A stretch of 64,000 bases of DNA, taken from Taenia hydatigena (lineage: Eukaryota; Platyhelminthes; Cestoda; Cyclophyllidea; Taeniidae). A program made the position numbers and the translations under genes. Shown here one piece after another: positions 28,901-42,120 of this stretch; the stretch's first letter is position 1, and the number at the start of each line of letters is the position of its first letter. The notes beneath the pieces were generated by a model. The model was given only the letters and a program-made list of their open reading frames with translations. It was not told the origin of the DNA and did not search any database. Where the stretch lies: positions 3,429,381 to 3,493,380 of the forward strand of contig JADWOT020000009.1 of NCBI GenBank assembly GCA_036345935.2, read 5' to 3'.

Positions 28901-31900
28901 ATACTCGGTAGGTGAAACCCTGTAATTCAGTTCGCAATCAATACGCAACAGATAAACCGGACGAAATCTCTGTGATGCATAAATGCCTCCGAGATGTGAA
29001 GTATTCTCACTGTGATAACACCAACTTTCGTTCCTACTCTGATGACCAACACAGAATGGGAATCGCAAGAAGCACTTAGGATAAAGTTGTCGCCATTCAG
29101 CCCTCACGTCGGTAGCGCAGAGCTTTGCCCATATCATATGCACTTCCAACCTGCCAGTTCTTCAACGCGGCAATAATAAAGCTGCGACAAGGCCCATGTG
29201 CCTCGTAAAAATTACAAAGATAACCAAGACATTACAGCACCACAAAGGTATTCTGCATCTAGCCAAAAATCCCAAGTTTTTGGCTTATCGGAGATTGAAT
29301 AGAGCGATGTTGATTAAATGGAGCCAGAGAAACACCACGAAACCCTAGAACCTTTTACCTCGAACTACCCATCGCTTCAGATACCTCGCTTCCGCATTTG
29401 AGTGATGCCAATGCAAGAAGAAGGGCGTAAAAGTAGGGATGAAAGCAGGCTCAGGAACCCACCCCAGTAAATATAGACCCGAGGACATTGGGACGCGAGG
29501 GCGTGGCGAACCGCGAGGGCACGTTATGGTACTGGTGGTGGTCCTCCTTTTCGGCAGCAGCGGCGGCAGTGGAGCGAAGTGAGATGCTGGAGGAGAAGGC
29601 CGTGCTCGAGGCGCTCTCGAGTGCCCCAGGTGGGGGCCCAGAAACGTGGGAGAGGACACATTTCCCACCCTGCCGTGTGATGCTGCATTCGTGATGGTGA
29701 GACATCGTCGAGGGCCAATTTGCATTCCGTGTGTTTGCTGGACGTCGTGGCGTTTTCATTGAAATCGCACGACCCAGGTGACGCGAAAATCTAACGGATA
29801 TGCAGTAAGGAGGAATTGTCAAAGGCCAGATGTAAAAACTTGATGATAGTTCATTGCGCATGCCGATATGGTCAGTTCTTGTGACAACCATTGCGGACAG
29901 ATACTATCCTCGACCGTTGGCAGATCTTGAGTCATTACAAATGTGCCTATTAAACCCATGAGGAACGAAATTCGAGCATTTGAGACCAAAGCACATCATT
30001 ACAAAGTGGCTTGCTACAGTTTCCAAAATAGCTAACCGTGCTAGTGGAGTCTGCTATCAATCAATTACGAACCAACTACAAGTACTCATGAGACGATTGT
30101 GAATGTTTTAAGGGACAAACTCTGGGTCAACTTGATACAAAAGTGATGCAAATAAACATGCGGAAGAGTCCCAAGAAGTTGACACAAATTAAGTACGAGT
30201 CGTACCGGTAATGATGGATTTATCAATGAAAATCGAGTCATGGCACATGAATTCCCATTTCTTGGGGATGCTCACTAGGAAATGACTTATTAGTGCGAAG
30301 TTCAATTTTCGTGAACAAGTAGTAGCATGAGTCACGGGATTTCTGATTTGAGAAAAGGGTTGAAACGCAATAATGATGTCAATTTGAAAGATTCGTGAGC
30401 TTACGAGCATACGTTCGCAGATGTGAAACCATCATGTGAATGTACTTGAAACGCAGAAAAAAGATAAAATGAGGGGCATGCAGGAAGTAAGCAATGAAAT
30501 GACAGGTTTTCCAACAGCCCAGAAATGAAAGGCGTTCGGTAATTCACCGCCGAAACTGAGCGGACAATATGCGATTAGTTTCACCAAAAGATCGACATTT
30601 TACTGTTTTGTTTAATTCATAATGATAGTAAGACTAATAAACTCTTGTTTCAGCCAAATTAAAACTCGGGTAGCATTTTATTATATAACCGAAAGGAATG
30701 CTGGAAATATCAGAAACTACTTTATAAGATGCCTGGCTTTTCAGTTCGCGCAGAACAGAAAAGGATAAGTGCCAAAGGATAAAAGGCATGGGCTTACTTC
30801 TTCGATTTGGAGGATCCACAACCAACACTACTAAAGACTGTATCGAGATCGAAGGCCAGCACCACCTCAGGCTGCATTTCGACAAGAAGATCCTCAGGAA
30901 TATTAGCCACAAACGACACTTGCATTATATTGCGGCAGAGGCGCCGAAGAAAGCTCGTTTTTGCCTCGTGGACACAATGCTGCAATTTGGCCACAACACT
31001 ACCCTCCTCAATGTCCCCTTCCTCCTCCTCCACCTCTTCCACCTGCACTTCTGCAACGGTATTGACTCCCTCCACTCTCTCCACGTTATCACTAGGTACA
31101 ACTTCACTTCTGACATCCTTAAAGGAGGAGGGCCTTCGTCCGGCAGTCACTGCTGCTACCGCAGACTCCACTGCCTCCGGACACTTGCCGGTAGCGATGG
31201 CTGCAGTGGCGGTGAAACTGGCTGCTAGGCAGAAGGTAAACATCTGGTCATGCTCTTCTGAGGCACCTCGCACTATCAGAGAGAAGGCGGCACGCTCCGG
31301 GGACATGGTGTTCAGATCGAGCACGCGTTTGATGTCCTGGAGCTTAAGAAGAAGTAGATGAGCGAATTTGTGGCGCTTCTTGCCATCTGGTCCGCGACCG
31401 AAGTTGGTAATTCCGGAGGCGCCAGAGCCAGCGCGAGAAATTGAAGTGTTCCGCCTGCTGCCGCCGATTGAAGAAGTGCCAGTTGCAGAGGTATCGTTGC
31501 CTCCACTCTCTCCCTCATCGCAGATGCCAGTAGCAAGAGAACCGTGCGAGCCACCTACAGATTAGAGGTTAGAGTTTCATTGAAGACTCGGGGCTATGAC
31601 GTCACGACATGAGCAAGTGGAATTCCCCACCAGCAATAGTTTGTCTTAAAGCTGTTTTCAAATATGTCTTTACGTGCTGGAGTCAAATGCAAACACGACT
31701 TTTGAACAGTGGACAATTTCACATTGTACTAGCATGTAAAGCGAAAAAGTGAAATTGGAACGCAGATTCACCAAGACCTCGCGGTGTATAAAACTTTCAG
31801 TTCAAAAATCGTCAAAAGCGCAACTCAAACCGCAACCTAATTTCAGATGGCTCCCCATGAAATGTTAATATTACCCGTCCATCGCGTAGAGTCTACCGCA

Positions 31901-34900
31901 ATAGGAGTTGGAGTAACTTATTTGAGATTCAAAGTACCTTTTCACCATAAAAAAGGATACACACACATAACAATTTAAATTTGTGCATACGTAAGAACGC
32001 CAATGGAGCAGACACCGCATTTAAAGCGGCATAACAGGAGCTGTGCGTGTAAAACCAAACACCAATGCAGTTGACTGATCGAGATGAATCTCGTAGCCGA
32101 TAGACTAGATGGAATACAAAAATCCAAGCGGTTGAGGCAAAAAAATAGTCTGCATAAGAAGCCATAAAGAACCCTACCAAGTAGACTTCAAGGGAATGGA
32201 CATCGAATGCACTGACTGAACCGGAGAAATGCGTATAAACATTTTTGCGAATAAAATCCACAAGAGCCACTTATCTTTTCAATTAGGTTGCAATGCTTAA
32301 CCGTGGGATTTTACAAAACTAGTAAGCATTTGGCATCTATACTACATGAACTGCTCATTCACTGATCATCCTGCAATAGAAATTTAGAACTTTAAGACCC
32401 GCATTGCCTTTTTTCACATCAGCAAAAGTAGATTCGACAACTTTATGACAATATTATGTACCAGAGTTGTATTAGGGCACCTGATAGTTAAATGAAAACT
32501 CACCTTCAACGGCTTCCAAAGCTGCTTGAATGGCATGATTATCGCTTGTGTTTCGTTTCTTCGGACGTGCAATCTCAAGGCAGTCAGTGAGAAGGAAGAG
32601 AATTACAGCTTCGCAGGTAGGTGCTCCACTGGCACTAATTTCCAGCTGAAAGACGTTCAGTTGGCAGATCAGGCTGCGTGATGAAGACAACATCTCGGGC
32701 TAAGGGATTGAAGCCAGAAAAATTAATTGGCTGACAGCTCTACTGATAATCCATGAGTAGCAAGTACTGCTTACAGGGGCACCACTGATTTCATGATAGA
32801 GATTAAGCAACGAGATGTGTTCTTCGTTCTTCTTCAGCCGCATATTTATGTGCCCCAAGATGTCAGAGAGCCTCGAAGCGAAGGCAGACATGTCGTCGTG
32901 ATCAGGATGCGATGAGGGAGTGAATTTGATTATGCCTGAAAATTAAATCGCAAAAATCATCGTACACAAAACAAAACAGCAAATCGTTTCACAGTATTCG
33001 ACCCTAAGCATGGCTTTTACAAGTTCTCGTTGGTAGCAGATGCTTCAAAGAGGAGAGTGGCTTACTTCTTTAAATGGAATGAAAGGGCAAAGTGCACCTA
33101 TTTTGTCAGTAAATGATGGCCAGACCAACAAGGAGACAAACATACCCTGGATTAGAAGCAGCATGGAGGGGAGACGTTGAACAGGACGTACAAGGAGATC
33201 CGAGAGGCTTTGACGTCCGGACTCCTTACGTCTCTCCACCTGACGCATGAAAGCCAGGAATCGCGGATATTCGCGACCCAACTGCTGTAGGTGTGGCGCA
33301 CTGTAGAACTGCATATAGTGACTGTATACCTGTGGTAGAAAATGACGATTTTTTGCAATTCCCCATCGACCATAGATCACGCACATCAATCGAGCACAAT
33401 CCCAGATCAAATAACACCAAGGCTGCATCGTAGGGCAAGTATCCTACATCCAACATATTATCAATGATTGTGGCTGTAAACATCCTCACCAATGGTCAGA
33501 CCTTTAGACAACAGAAAGCAAATCGTATAAAAGGCATGGTTACAAATTAAAAACGAAAACAATAGCTAGTTTTGGCCTGATTGCCTAGCCAAAATGAACT
33601 TTATTAAAATCTCGAAACAATTAAACTAAATAGATATCTTGTCAAGAAAATTGCACCTTCCAAATAGGAGACACCCGATTTGACTGGCTTTAACTAAACC
33701 AACGAGTTGTAAGGCTAATAACAGTAAAAAACGCATGTTAAAAAATTTATCGCTAGTGGTCAATAAATGTTGCAAAAAAAAACCAAAAGGAATAAAGAAG
33801 GAACTTCATCTAACAGAAGCTAAACTAGTTTTACGGCTTTAAGACTGAAGAATCCAGAGCTAAAAAAATAATCTAAAACGGCGCGTTGATTATGTTTTAA
33901 AGGGCAAATTTTTGGCGTAATGCTCATCTATAGGTATTGAATAATGATTTAAAAAGATCCGTAAAACTACGAGTTCTAGTTATCGAATGCAGATAGATGA
34001 GTGTCATGGACAGGCTCAATAACTGATAAGAGTTACGGTGAAGGAGATATACTTTCTCCATTTCATCAATGTACGGTAGGACGATTTCGCCCAATCGACT
34101 GGTTTCCATATTCCAAGTGCTCTCAAGCTCAGCGAGTCGCGACTGAAGACGTTTGTGGAGTTGGTAGATGGGCGTCAGCTTTCCAAAGACAATGTCCGCC
34201 TCCGCCCTGGGTAGAATCGGTCCGCCTACTTGGTCCTCAGCAAGCACTTCCTAAGGACAAAAGAAAGTACTACCATGAGATAGTAGAGGATTTCCCATGT
34301 CGCAAAAATGTGCGTTGGCAATAGCTGAGAGAACAAACTTAAAAAGATGCTAGGAAATCTATTTAAGCATTCTCTAGTTAAGGGTAACAGCAACTACATC
34401 CAATCGAAGGTGAGTAACATCGGGCGAAAAACCTCCCAAGATACTTCAAATGAACTGGGATGTTAGTTGGCGTGTCGAGTAGATACCAAGGAAGCAGTTG
34501 CTCCACGTTAATACTTGTGGATACGGTGTAGCTGCCGCTTGTCAATTGAAAAAAAGGCGTTGCATAAAGTTAATGCGATGTAGCAATCAAAATATTTTTT
34601 GAAAAAAAAAACAGCCAAATTCCAGTCTAACTTTATTTGCAAAGATGCATCCGATTTTTACAATACGTCCGTAAACATCGGCGCAGCGCGACGAATTATT
34701 AAAAATGGGCAAAACGAAAAGGAAAAAGACATTTCTAGTGAACTCACTGCTAACGCAGTCTGTGTCAGGTACTCCAGAATGTTCAAATAATTGCGCTCAG
34801 TTAGAAAAAATTCGAATACTCTGTGCTGCCTATCCTTGAGACGTGATTGCGAAGGCGTCATTTTGTCAGCTGCACTTGGTGATGCTCGACAGCAATGTGG

Positions 34901-36773
34901 GGAGTGCTCTGAGAAAATTGTGGAAAATGCATTACCAAGTGCGTAAGAGACTGGAAACTGCATCGATGAAACTAAAAGGAATGGAACCAAGACGCACCGA
35001 ATGATGTTTTAATTGCCTCCAGTGGGGTGCGCGAGATTGAAGATTTTGATTTCTCTTCGATACCTTCGCTTGACTGCGGTCTCCTGTGCAGTTCCGTTGG
35101 AGTGGAACAGTTATGAGTCGAGGAGGGCGAAGGAGTCTCCAAGAGAATGAACGAGTTCGCACCTCTTGAGTGGCGGCGATTTGCGGACAAAACTAGCAGT
35201 GGATCGGCCAGTTGAGCTATCACCTCCTCCCTACTAATATGATGATCCGCATTTTCGTCATTCCGCTGCAGCATAGACTGCTCAATATCTACGTAAAAAA
35301 ATATACAGACAGAAATGATAAGTGAGATAATAATGACGGCGTCATAAAAGTTCTTTACCCACTTGTAGGAGAAATGCAGCTTTGAAAAGCCCATTCACAT
35401 TCACTTGTGCATTGATTAGGGCTTCTATTCTCCTTTCCTATCGTTCCAGTTGATGGACGATGAACGAATTGGGGTGAAAAGGGTTCGACGGAGGCACGCT
35501 GGGAAGAGAAGAATGAGGCATGTGGAGAGTCCACGCCTCGAGCATCGTGGATATAGAGGAAAGCTTGTGGATGGCAAATATAAGTGGACTGGAGCGACTT
35601 CCAGAACCAGTCTAGTCGGAGCACAGGAACACGAAACGCAACCTCAGTGAGTCTGGCGTGCAAATCGAGGTCAGTCAAACAAGAACCGAGCCTGGGAGAT
35701 GAAATTGTGGTGGTGTTCGTATTTGGGTTAACGAGTAAAGCACTCATATCCTATTGAGCAAAAAGTGGATATAAGCTACGTTTAGTACACGTTTAGTGAT
35801 GAGAGAATGCAAAATGCACGATCGACATACAACATTATCACTTCTCCTATGCCAGTCATCAGCAACGACAACATGTGTGAGTCTTTCATCGGAAAGGTCT
35901 CTTGCAAGAGTACCATCGTGTTCTTTAACAATAGCCTCAAGTTCAGCCAAAGCTTCACTTTTTTGTGAAAAGCCGATGAAGAAGAGACAACACTCCTGAA
36001 ATACTTTTCCACGATGCTGATTCTAAACCACCATTAAAAAAACACAAACGAAAGGCGAACGAACAACAAAGTCCGGGTCGCAAGCGTTAAGCTCAGGATT
36101 TGAGTGTCTTAAATTCCAAGCGTCTTCAACCCAGGAAACCTTCATTGTGGCGATGCTGACGGATGTCAAAGCAGCTTTTCTAACCTTCTCACCAGCACAA
36201 CGAAAAGCGACCAAGTGTGTCACACTTTGGTCTAGTTTTCTTCGCATACTGCCGCCCATCCAGTTTACCAATGATGCGATTTTGTTCTATAAAAGGGAAA
36301 CACAAAATATTGACAGTGCACCACAAAAACGATGAGTGCGAAATCCTTGATCTTACCACCACAGCAGGGTCACGAAATCCTGTGATCGCCACAACAGCAC
36401 CAATCATTGCAAAAGAAAAAATAGGTCGTGGCTTTACCCAACGCCTATCGTAAAATCGCATAGCGAATAGACTTGGAAGCCCATAAAACCGGGAGTTTGG
36501 GCTTGCAGCACAAAGAGACTTCATCTCCGCGGGATTTAAGAAGTCAGATAGTAAAATCGCCTCTGGAAGAACTGATGCACACTGTGAGCTTGAAAGTTGC
36601 CTCTCTTTCAAGGTTTCAACATTTGGTATGTACAGTATATTCAAGGAACGACCGACATCCTAATGCAATTAACTAAAGCAATACCTTACCTCAATTAATT
36701 TTAGAAATAAGGGGTTTGAAAACGCATCGTTACCTACGACAGTAAGCCGAGAAAATCCCTCCCAAAATGACAT
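25937..36773 (-). CDS. ECT2: ECT2-type Rho guanine nucleotide exchange factor
   Basis: Sixteen reverse-strand exons: 36773-36690, 36659-36357, 36286-36050, 35995-35831, 35750-35363, 35288-34998, 34908-34748, 34250-34053, 33329-33146, 32935-32775, 32699-32504, 31554-30798, 29790-29463, 28324-27828, 27464-27173, 26515-25937. Phases are continuous over 4821 nt (1606 aa). Exons 2-3 carry BRCT1 (AVVAITGFRDP; LDQSVTHLVAF) and exons 4-5 carry BRCT2 (LFFIGFS; LRLDWFWKS). Exons 7-10 carry the DH exchange domain (FFLTERNYLNIL, GGPILPRAEADIVFG, SGRQSLSDLLVRPVQRLPSM). Exons 11-12 carry the PH domain (LLTDCLEIARPKKR; LQDIKRVLDLN). The tail keeps the ECT2-like KTPRR motif. ECT2 activates RhoA at the cleavage furrow in cytokinesis, held inactive by its BRCT repeats. 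The protein is far longer than human ECT2 (about 900 aa), mainly through a Ser/acidic tail in exons 13-16 that also has a basic cluster (KKMKVGKKSKSRR), a possible nuclear signal. Confidence 0.92.
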
Positions 36774-37217
36774 AGCCAGTCTGCGAAACAAACAAACCGA
36801 AGTTCCCGCCGCTAGAGGCTTTCAGATACTCGATTGGTTACAACATGATAATGCAAGAAATTTACAATGATACATAAAACACGGCGCTGTTTGACAATAC
36901 TATTAGCTCGTTTGATAATTATGCATTAGATTAATGCAGTAAAGTGCCGCTTTCGTACCCGAAAATTAGTTGATGCACCACTCGGTCACCTACCTTAAAT
37001 GAATGGCCACCCATAATTGATTCGATTAAAACTTATTGGACTGTTATATGTCTAGACAAATTTGATAAAGCTAGCTAGGCTTTTTATGCACAAATCATTC
37101 TTTTAACAAGCCAACGACTCTTGCAGCGCCCCACGTCTTCCCCGAAGAGAAAAGACAACAACTAGGTTCAAATTGTCGTCCCGCCTCTGGCCCACAAAGC
37201 ATATTAAAGGACATGAA

Positions 37218-37403
37218 TGTAGTGCTTTGTTTGTTTGAACTACCGGTTTCGGTCAGGGTCACAGAGAGGTGGCCATATTGCCCTAGCTGCATAGGCTGGT
37301 CTCCGAGACACGCCAGCAGCTTATTTCCCTCCTTTCGTTGAATACATATTCTACTTCAGCATTCCGCCTTCTTTTGCCTTCGAGGGAGCCTCAGGACGCT
37401 ACA
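37218..37403 (+). mobile_element. Solo LTR, TRIM family
   Basis: 186 bp, beginning TGTAGTGCTTTG and ending GGACGCTACA. It contains the family motifs CTACCGGTTTCGGTCAGGGT and GCCTTCTTTTGCCTTC. The flanks (ATGAA/ATAAG) do not form a clear target duplication. Confidence 0.85.
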
Positions 37404-37467
37404 ATAAGCATTACAATGATATTTCAGCAATTCAAGACTTCCTGGGGGCAGGAGAAGACATTATGCT

Positions 37468-37560
37468 CGAGAAGTATATATATATATATGGCAATAGAAT
37501 GACCTGGGGCTACCGGCATTGCCCAGAGGCCAGCCCACCCACCTAAGACGCAATGTCCGG
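37468..37560 (-). mobile_element. LTR fragment, TRIM family
   Basis: Shares the TATATATATA tract and CATTGCCCAGAGGCCAGCCC with the antisense LTR consensus. Both LTR ends are missing or decayed. It lies 65 bp from the previous copy in the opposite orientation. Confidence 0.55.
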
Positions 37561-37996
37561 TATACGGGTTGGCTCCTCACAAAAGCCAATAGGTAGAAAG
37601 GGTGGTAGGCGTTTAATGGGCATGACGTGGTCGGTTCGCTGTGTAGGCCAAAAGAAAATTTTCTTTTTTGCATGTCTAGGCCTTACCGTGTTATCATCAT
37701 AGTTAATTTCCTCATTAGAGTGTGAGTACCTGTCATCACCGTTAAAAATAATCTTATTATTATTAGCGGTAAGATTGGCTTGCCCAGTGCCGATGCCAAC
37801 TTCGTCCTAGTCCCATCCACATACATTTCTGCCCGAACAGGTATGCACATCAGTACACTCTGAGCTTCGCGTTCATTCCGCCCTCCTATTTCTCATGAAG
37901 CCGCTGGAGTCCACAGGAAGTTGCAAAATAATGTGAGGTCGAACCATAATTTCGCGCAATATATTTTCTCTTTTGAAGCAAAAAATTAACCGTCGG

Positions 37997-38179
37997 TGTA
38001 TTATTCTATTTGTTATGTCTTCCGGTTTCGGATTCGGTCACTTTGGTTGCCATATTACTCTAGCCGTGTGGCCTGCCCTCTAGACCATGCCATTAGCCCC
38101 GCGCCCTTTTTCACTGAATGTATGTTCTGCTCTAGTATTATGACTTCTTTTGCCTTCATGGAAGTCTCGGGACGCTACA
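37997..38179 (+). mobile_element. Diverged solo LTR, TRIM family
   Basis: Starts TGTATTATTCTATTTG and ends GGGACGCTACA. The middle aligns with the family (GTTGCCATATTACTCTAGCC), with many substitutions. An open frame that overlaps it (37996-38409) is explained by this repeat. Confidence 0.75.
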
Positions 38180-39073
38180 CTTGGCACGTCAAAAACTGCG
38201 TGGCTATTAATGTGAAATTACTGTTTTTTTATTTTAAGTCTACTTTAGTAGTGGGACGCTCTTTACTTGACCTTTTGGTTTTGACCATCATAAGTGCGCG
38301 TCAAAAATGTGTACTACATGCAAGAAATTATGGGTTAGACCAGTCATTTGGACGAATTGTAGCACTAGATAGTACTACGCCACGGGCTAAACTTTGTCGA
38401 TTTTATTAGCCTCCAATTTTGTACGCCCAGTAAGAAATGCCTACAGCTTGGGTTTCGTAGACTACACTATATCGTTTAGTTTGTGATCAGTAGGTGATGA
38501 TTTACTGCTGCATTTAGTTACTTATGTAACTATTTAAAGCTAAATCTGAAGACGGTAGAAAGTCTGAATTCAAGCAGATTATGCAAAGGAAATAAACAGG
38601 CTAGCTACTGCAAAGATTGACTAAGCATTGCACCCCTCAGCCAGAAATCCAGTTCCAGGCTATGATACTCTCCAGAGTTTTGAAGGAACGCTGCACTGTA
38701 TAGTTGAATCAGTATGAATTTTTAAAATGAAAGCAAACACACACGAATCCGGTTTTGCGAGGCGCCAATTGGCTAAGGAAAACGCCACGCATAGCCAGGC
38801 ACCCTATACCGAAGCTTTGTTAAGGCGACGATAAACACTCAAAGGAATTGACAACCCAAGTGTAAATGTATCAAATGGCCCTCACCATTTGAGCACCAAG
38901 AACTCATCTATAATATGGTTGAGATCACTAGCTTTTATCTTATGCAGATCCGCTAGCGGATAATGCATCAATGAGAGCGACCGCTGTAGCGCATGCACCT
39001 TTATCTTGATCTTGCACATTGGGTAATGGACGAAGGAATGGGATTGCCCTAATTTTATACGACTCAGAGGATA

Positions 39074-39359
39074 AGCCATGGGAATTGACCTGTTCATAAT
39101 CATCGCACTGGACATTTCATGCACAAATGGACCATACTTACTAAGATCTTGTACAAGTTGGTTTCTCCACTTACTGTATCGCTCCTTTAGGTTATTAAAA
39201 TGTTCGGATATGCACCATTGCAAAATCGGTTAGTGTCTTCTATTTTAACGTGTCCGCTATGGGCGGACAACCCAACTTGTACAACGTCTTAGCATGTATG
39301 GTACAAATGTGCGTGGAATGACTAATGCGATGATTATGGACAGGACAGATCCCATGGCT
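39074..39359. repeat. Imperfect inverted repeat, about 88-bp arms
   Basis: The arms 39074-39161 and 39272-39359 are imperfect reverse complements, estimated at about 80% by eye. They share GCGATGATTATG, CCCATGGCT and CCAACTTGTACAA. A spacer of about 110 bp separates them. A transcript through here could fold into a long hairpin. It may be a MITE-like relic or a head-to-head duplication; no target duplication was identified. Confidence 0.65.
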
Positions 39360-39756
39360 GGGTCCGTAAAAGATCAAAACTAATATGTCTGTGTGCACGT
39401 TACTTACACACTCTTCTTACTTCAATGAAATAGGTTGCTTAAAATCCCTAAGTGGATTGCCAATTCATCCTCTCGGGCCCTAAAGTGCTCGTTGGCTTAG
39501 AGTGACCTTGATTTCAGCCAATGGGTACCTCGGACGGTCAACCGTCGTGATGGCAAACCCGTGTGCGCGAAACGGTTGTGTTCTTGCCCCTCATCACGTG
39601 TACAGAGGTAATTCAGGGTACATACACCCTCTTTCCACCTCCACCTTTACTGAATTGACCCATTTCGAAGCGTAGGTTTCCTAAAGCGGCGACCCAATCT
39701 CATTATAATAAAATCTGACTTCGACTTTGGCTTAGGCGGTTCCACCATAAAGGCTG

Positions 39757-39942
39757 TGTAATACTTTGTTTGTTTGAACTACCGGTTTCGGTCAGGGTCA
39801 CAGAGGTGGCCATCTTGTCCTAGTTGCGCGGGCTGACCTCTGGGCCATGCCAGCGGCCTATTTCCCTCTGCCCGTTGAATATATATATTCTACCCTAGTA
39901 TTCTGCCTTCTTTTGCCTTCAAGGGGTCCTCGGGACGCTACA
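39757..39942 (+). mobile_element. Solo LTR, TRIM family, well preserved
   Basis: 186 bp, from TGTAATACTTTGTTTG to CGGGACGCTACA. It is the best preserved copy in this spacer. The flanking pentamers are GGCTG and GGCTC, a target duplication with one mismatch. Confidence 0.9.
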
Positions 39943-42120
39943 GGCTCATTCTGTCCGCCTGGTTGTTGATGAAGTAGGCAAATTTGATCGTCAATTGACA
40001 ATGAATGCAAATTCAGCAAATTGTCTCCGTGATTCTCCCAGTAAAACAAACATTACAAAAAAGTTCATTGTGGACAGAATTCCGAGAAAAACACTTTTAA
40101 CCAAGCTGTGTCTAGCTAAACACGCATTTCTTTAGTCAATTTTATAATTCAAGGGTAAAGAAAAGTTCTGGGAAACATTGAGCAGGTTGCCAATACCACG
40201 CTTGCTTACTGGCGAGTTGCCACTACTTTCCACAGATGAAGTTGCAGTCAGTAGGTGATGAGAGCAAATAAAGTTGCTAATGCCTAGAATCGCCTTGGTA
40301 GATCTTTTATGCATTCTCAGGTTATCATGACAGCATTGCAGCTGGAGTGAGCTTCAATTTTTTCCAGGGGATCGCTGCCCTCTTGTTACCAGATAGGACG
40401 AACCTGCGAAGCAAAGTATCCACCGCTCTCTTTCCTCTCGCCTAAAGCACGTGCCTCCACAGCAAAGAGCATGAAAAATACGTGCAGACAATATATAACA
40501 GCAAAATGGCTTTCCAGATCCCAAATCGGCGGCACAGATTCGCCTTTAGGAAGCCTGGATCTCAACAAGACCCTTGTCGTTCAGGGTGGCATTCCATTAC
40601 TTTCAGAAAAATTGCGTGGGAGCAGATAAGTTACGCATCCTCGAAGTTGTAAGAAATTGATTTGACTGAAAAGTTGAATGCGTTCGCAACTAAATTACCC
40701 ACAGTTAAGTGGCTTAGGTGCAGTAAAATGAAGGATTACTGCGCGCTTTCATGACAGCCTTTGTTAATTTGGATCTGCCATGCAAAACTTGCCAAAACCA
40801 ACAAATTTTGGCATAAAGGTTAAAATCTTAAGCTTTATTTTTAAAAGTAGATAACAACTTATCCCCATCTGTGTAAGAGTGTGGTTCCTCTCTCCACAAT
40901 TAGCCCAACTGTTTAATAAGGATGATTCCTACGCATCCGTCACATCACCACCTTGTAAAATGTTATGCAAGGGAAAGATTTTTAGCAGAAGGAAGGAGCT
41001 TTGTCATAATAAAATAGAAAATCCCAACAAATTGACCTTCCACACCCTTCTTAAATGTGCATCAGCGTTGGAATGGAGGCATTGCCGAATGCATTAAGGA
41101 AGTTATAACAAAAGAATGAAAGTAGGATATTGTTTGAATTAATGCGTGTATGGTGACGCTGCAATGTCAGAAAGAAGAACTTTTAGGAAATGAGTAAAAG
41201 GAAACGTTAAGATAGGACGAGGCAGCGAAACTGCAGTGTCTTCCACTGGACGTCTCCGGAATGCAGCCCACCATTTTAAAGCATTAGAGGCAAATTATCG
41301 TGGCTTTATTGCTAAATGCACTCCTAGTTCTTGACGAATTTGTGTCTGAAATGGGGGCTCTTAAACCATCTAAAAATTGTTAAGATATTGACATTAATAT
41401 GCGCCGTGAACCTAGGTAGCGACTTGGATTTTGAAAAGGGGTTTTGTTAGCACCTTGGGTAGGACGTGAAATCATAGAAAATCCTAAAGACGAGGATTAA
41501 TATTGCACATGGAGAATTCAATCATTATCGGGCACAGGAAGCTATTCCCACCTAACAAAACAACGCAGCCCAATCGAAGTACGTGCGCACAGGTCCACCT
41601 TTACTGTTTATCACTCGCATTCCTTCCAAAAGCGCATACACACACACAACACTCGGGATTCAAGCAAGGGTCGAATGGCGTCTGATCTCTGCCCATGGGT
41701 TTACGAATGCTGAATAGCATACGCGCACCGGGCGCACGTACACGCACACTTGGGATTGGCTGCTGCAGCTCGCCCACAGCGGTGCAATCAATTTTCACGG
41801 CCCTCTACACGTAATTGCAACAGCGTAGAAACGCACACACCTTCTGCCTCGTACGCGATCCCACGTGTGCCAACTGCAGCTGCTAGGAGTGGCCTTCCTT
41901 CCACTTTCATTGCCTCAACTCACTCACACACGCAGTTGGACCTTGCTCCCTATCAGCACACACGTCTCACATCCTCAACCCTTTTTTGGCCACCTTTCTT
42001 CTCCCCTCCCTCCAATTCAGGCGAAGAAAATCCTGAAAGAGAGGGAGGAGTAGCACACAGGCGTATACGCTTCCACTGGGCCATTGCACTCATGGATCTT
42101 TTTCTCTAACTCCCTATCCA

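Larger units (their letters stand above)
36774..42120. other. Divergent ECT2/junctophilin spacer with repeats
   Basis: The 5.3-kb spacer must hold the promoters of both divergently transcribed genes. An acceptor-like tract (TTTGTTTGTTTCGCAG on the reverse strand) ends 7 nt before the ECT2 start, at 36781, and may be a 5'-UTR splice or spliced-leader acceptor. The rest carries three TRIM-family LTRs, one LTR fragment, and an inverted repeat at 39074-39359. No gene was recognised in it. Confidence 0.5.

Noticed and set aside
29345..29725. Two overlapping reverse frames rich in Pro and Arg
   Set aside because: They are alternative frames of ECT2 exon 13; the chosen frame keeps phase with exons 12 and 14 and the KTPRR motif.
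30788..31361. Long plus-strand open frames of 146 and 184 codons
   Set aside because: They are antisense shadows of ECT2 exon 12, whose reverse frame has clear PH-domain similarity.
38882..39223. Possible gene fragment on the reverse strand (113 codons)
   Set aside because: No homology recognised; half of it is one arm of an inverted repeat, so it is better explained as repeat sequence.
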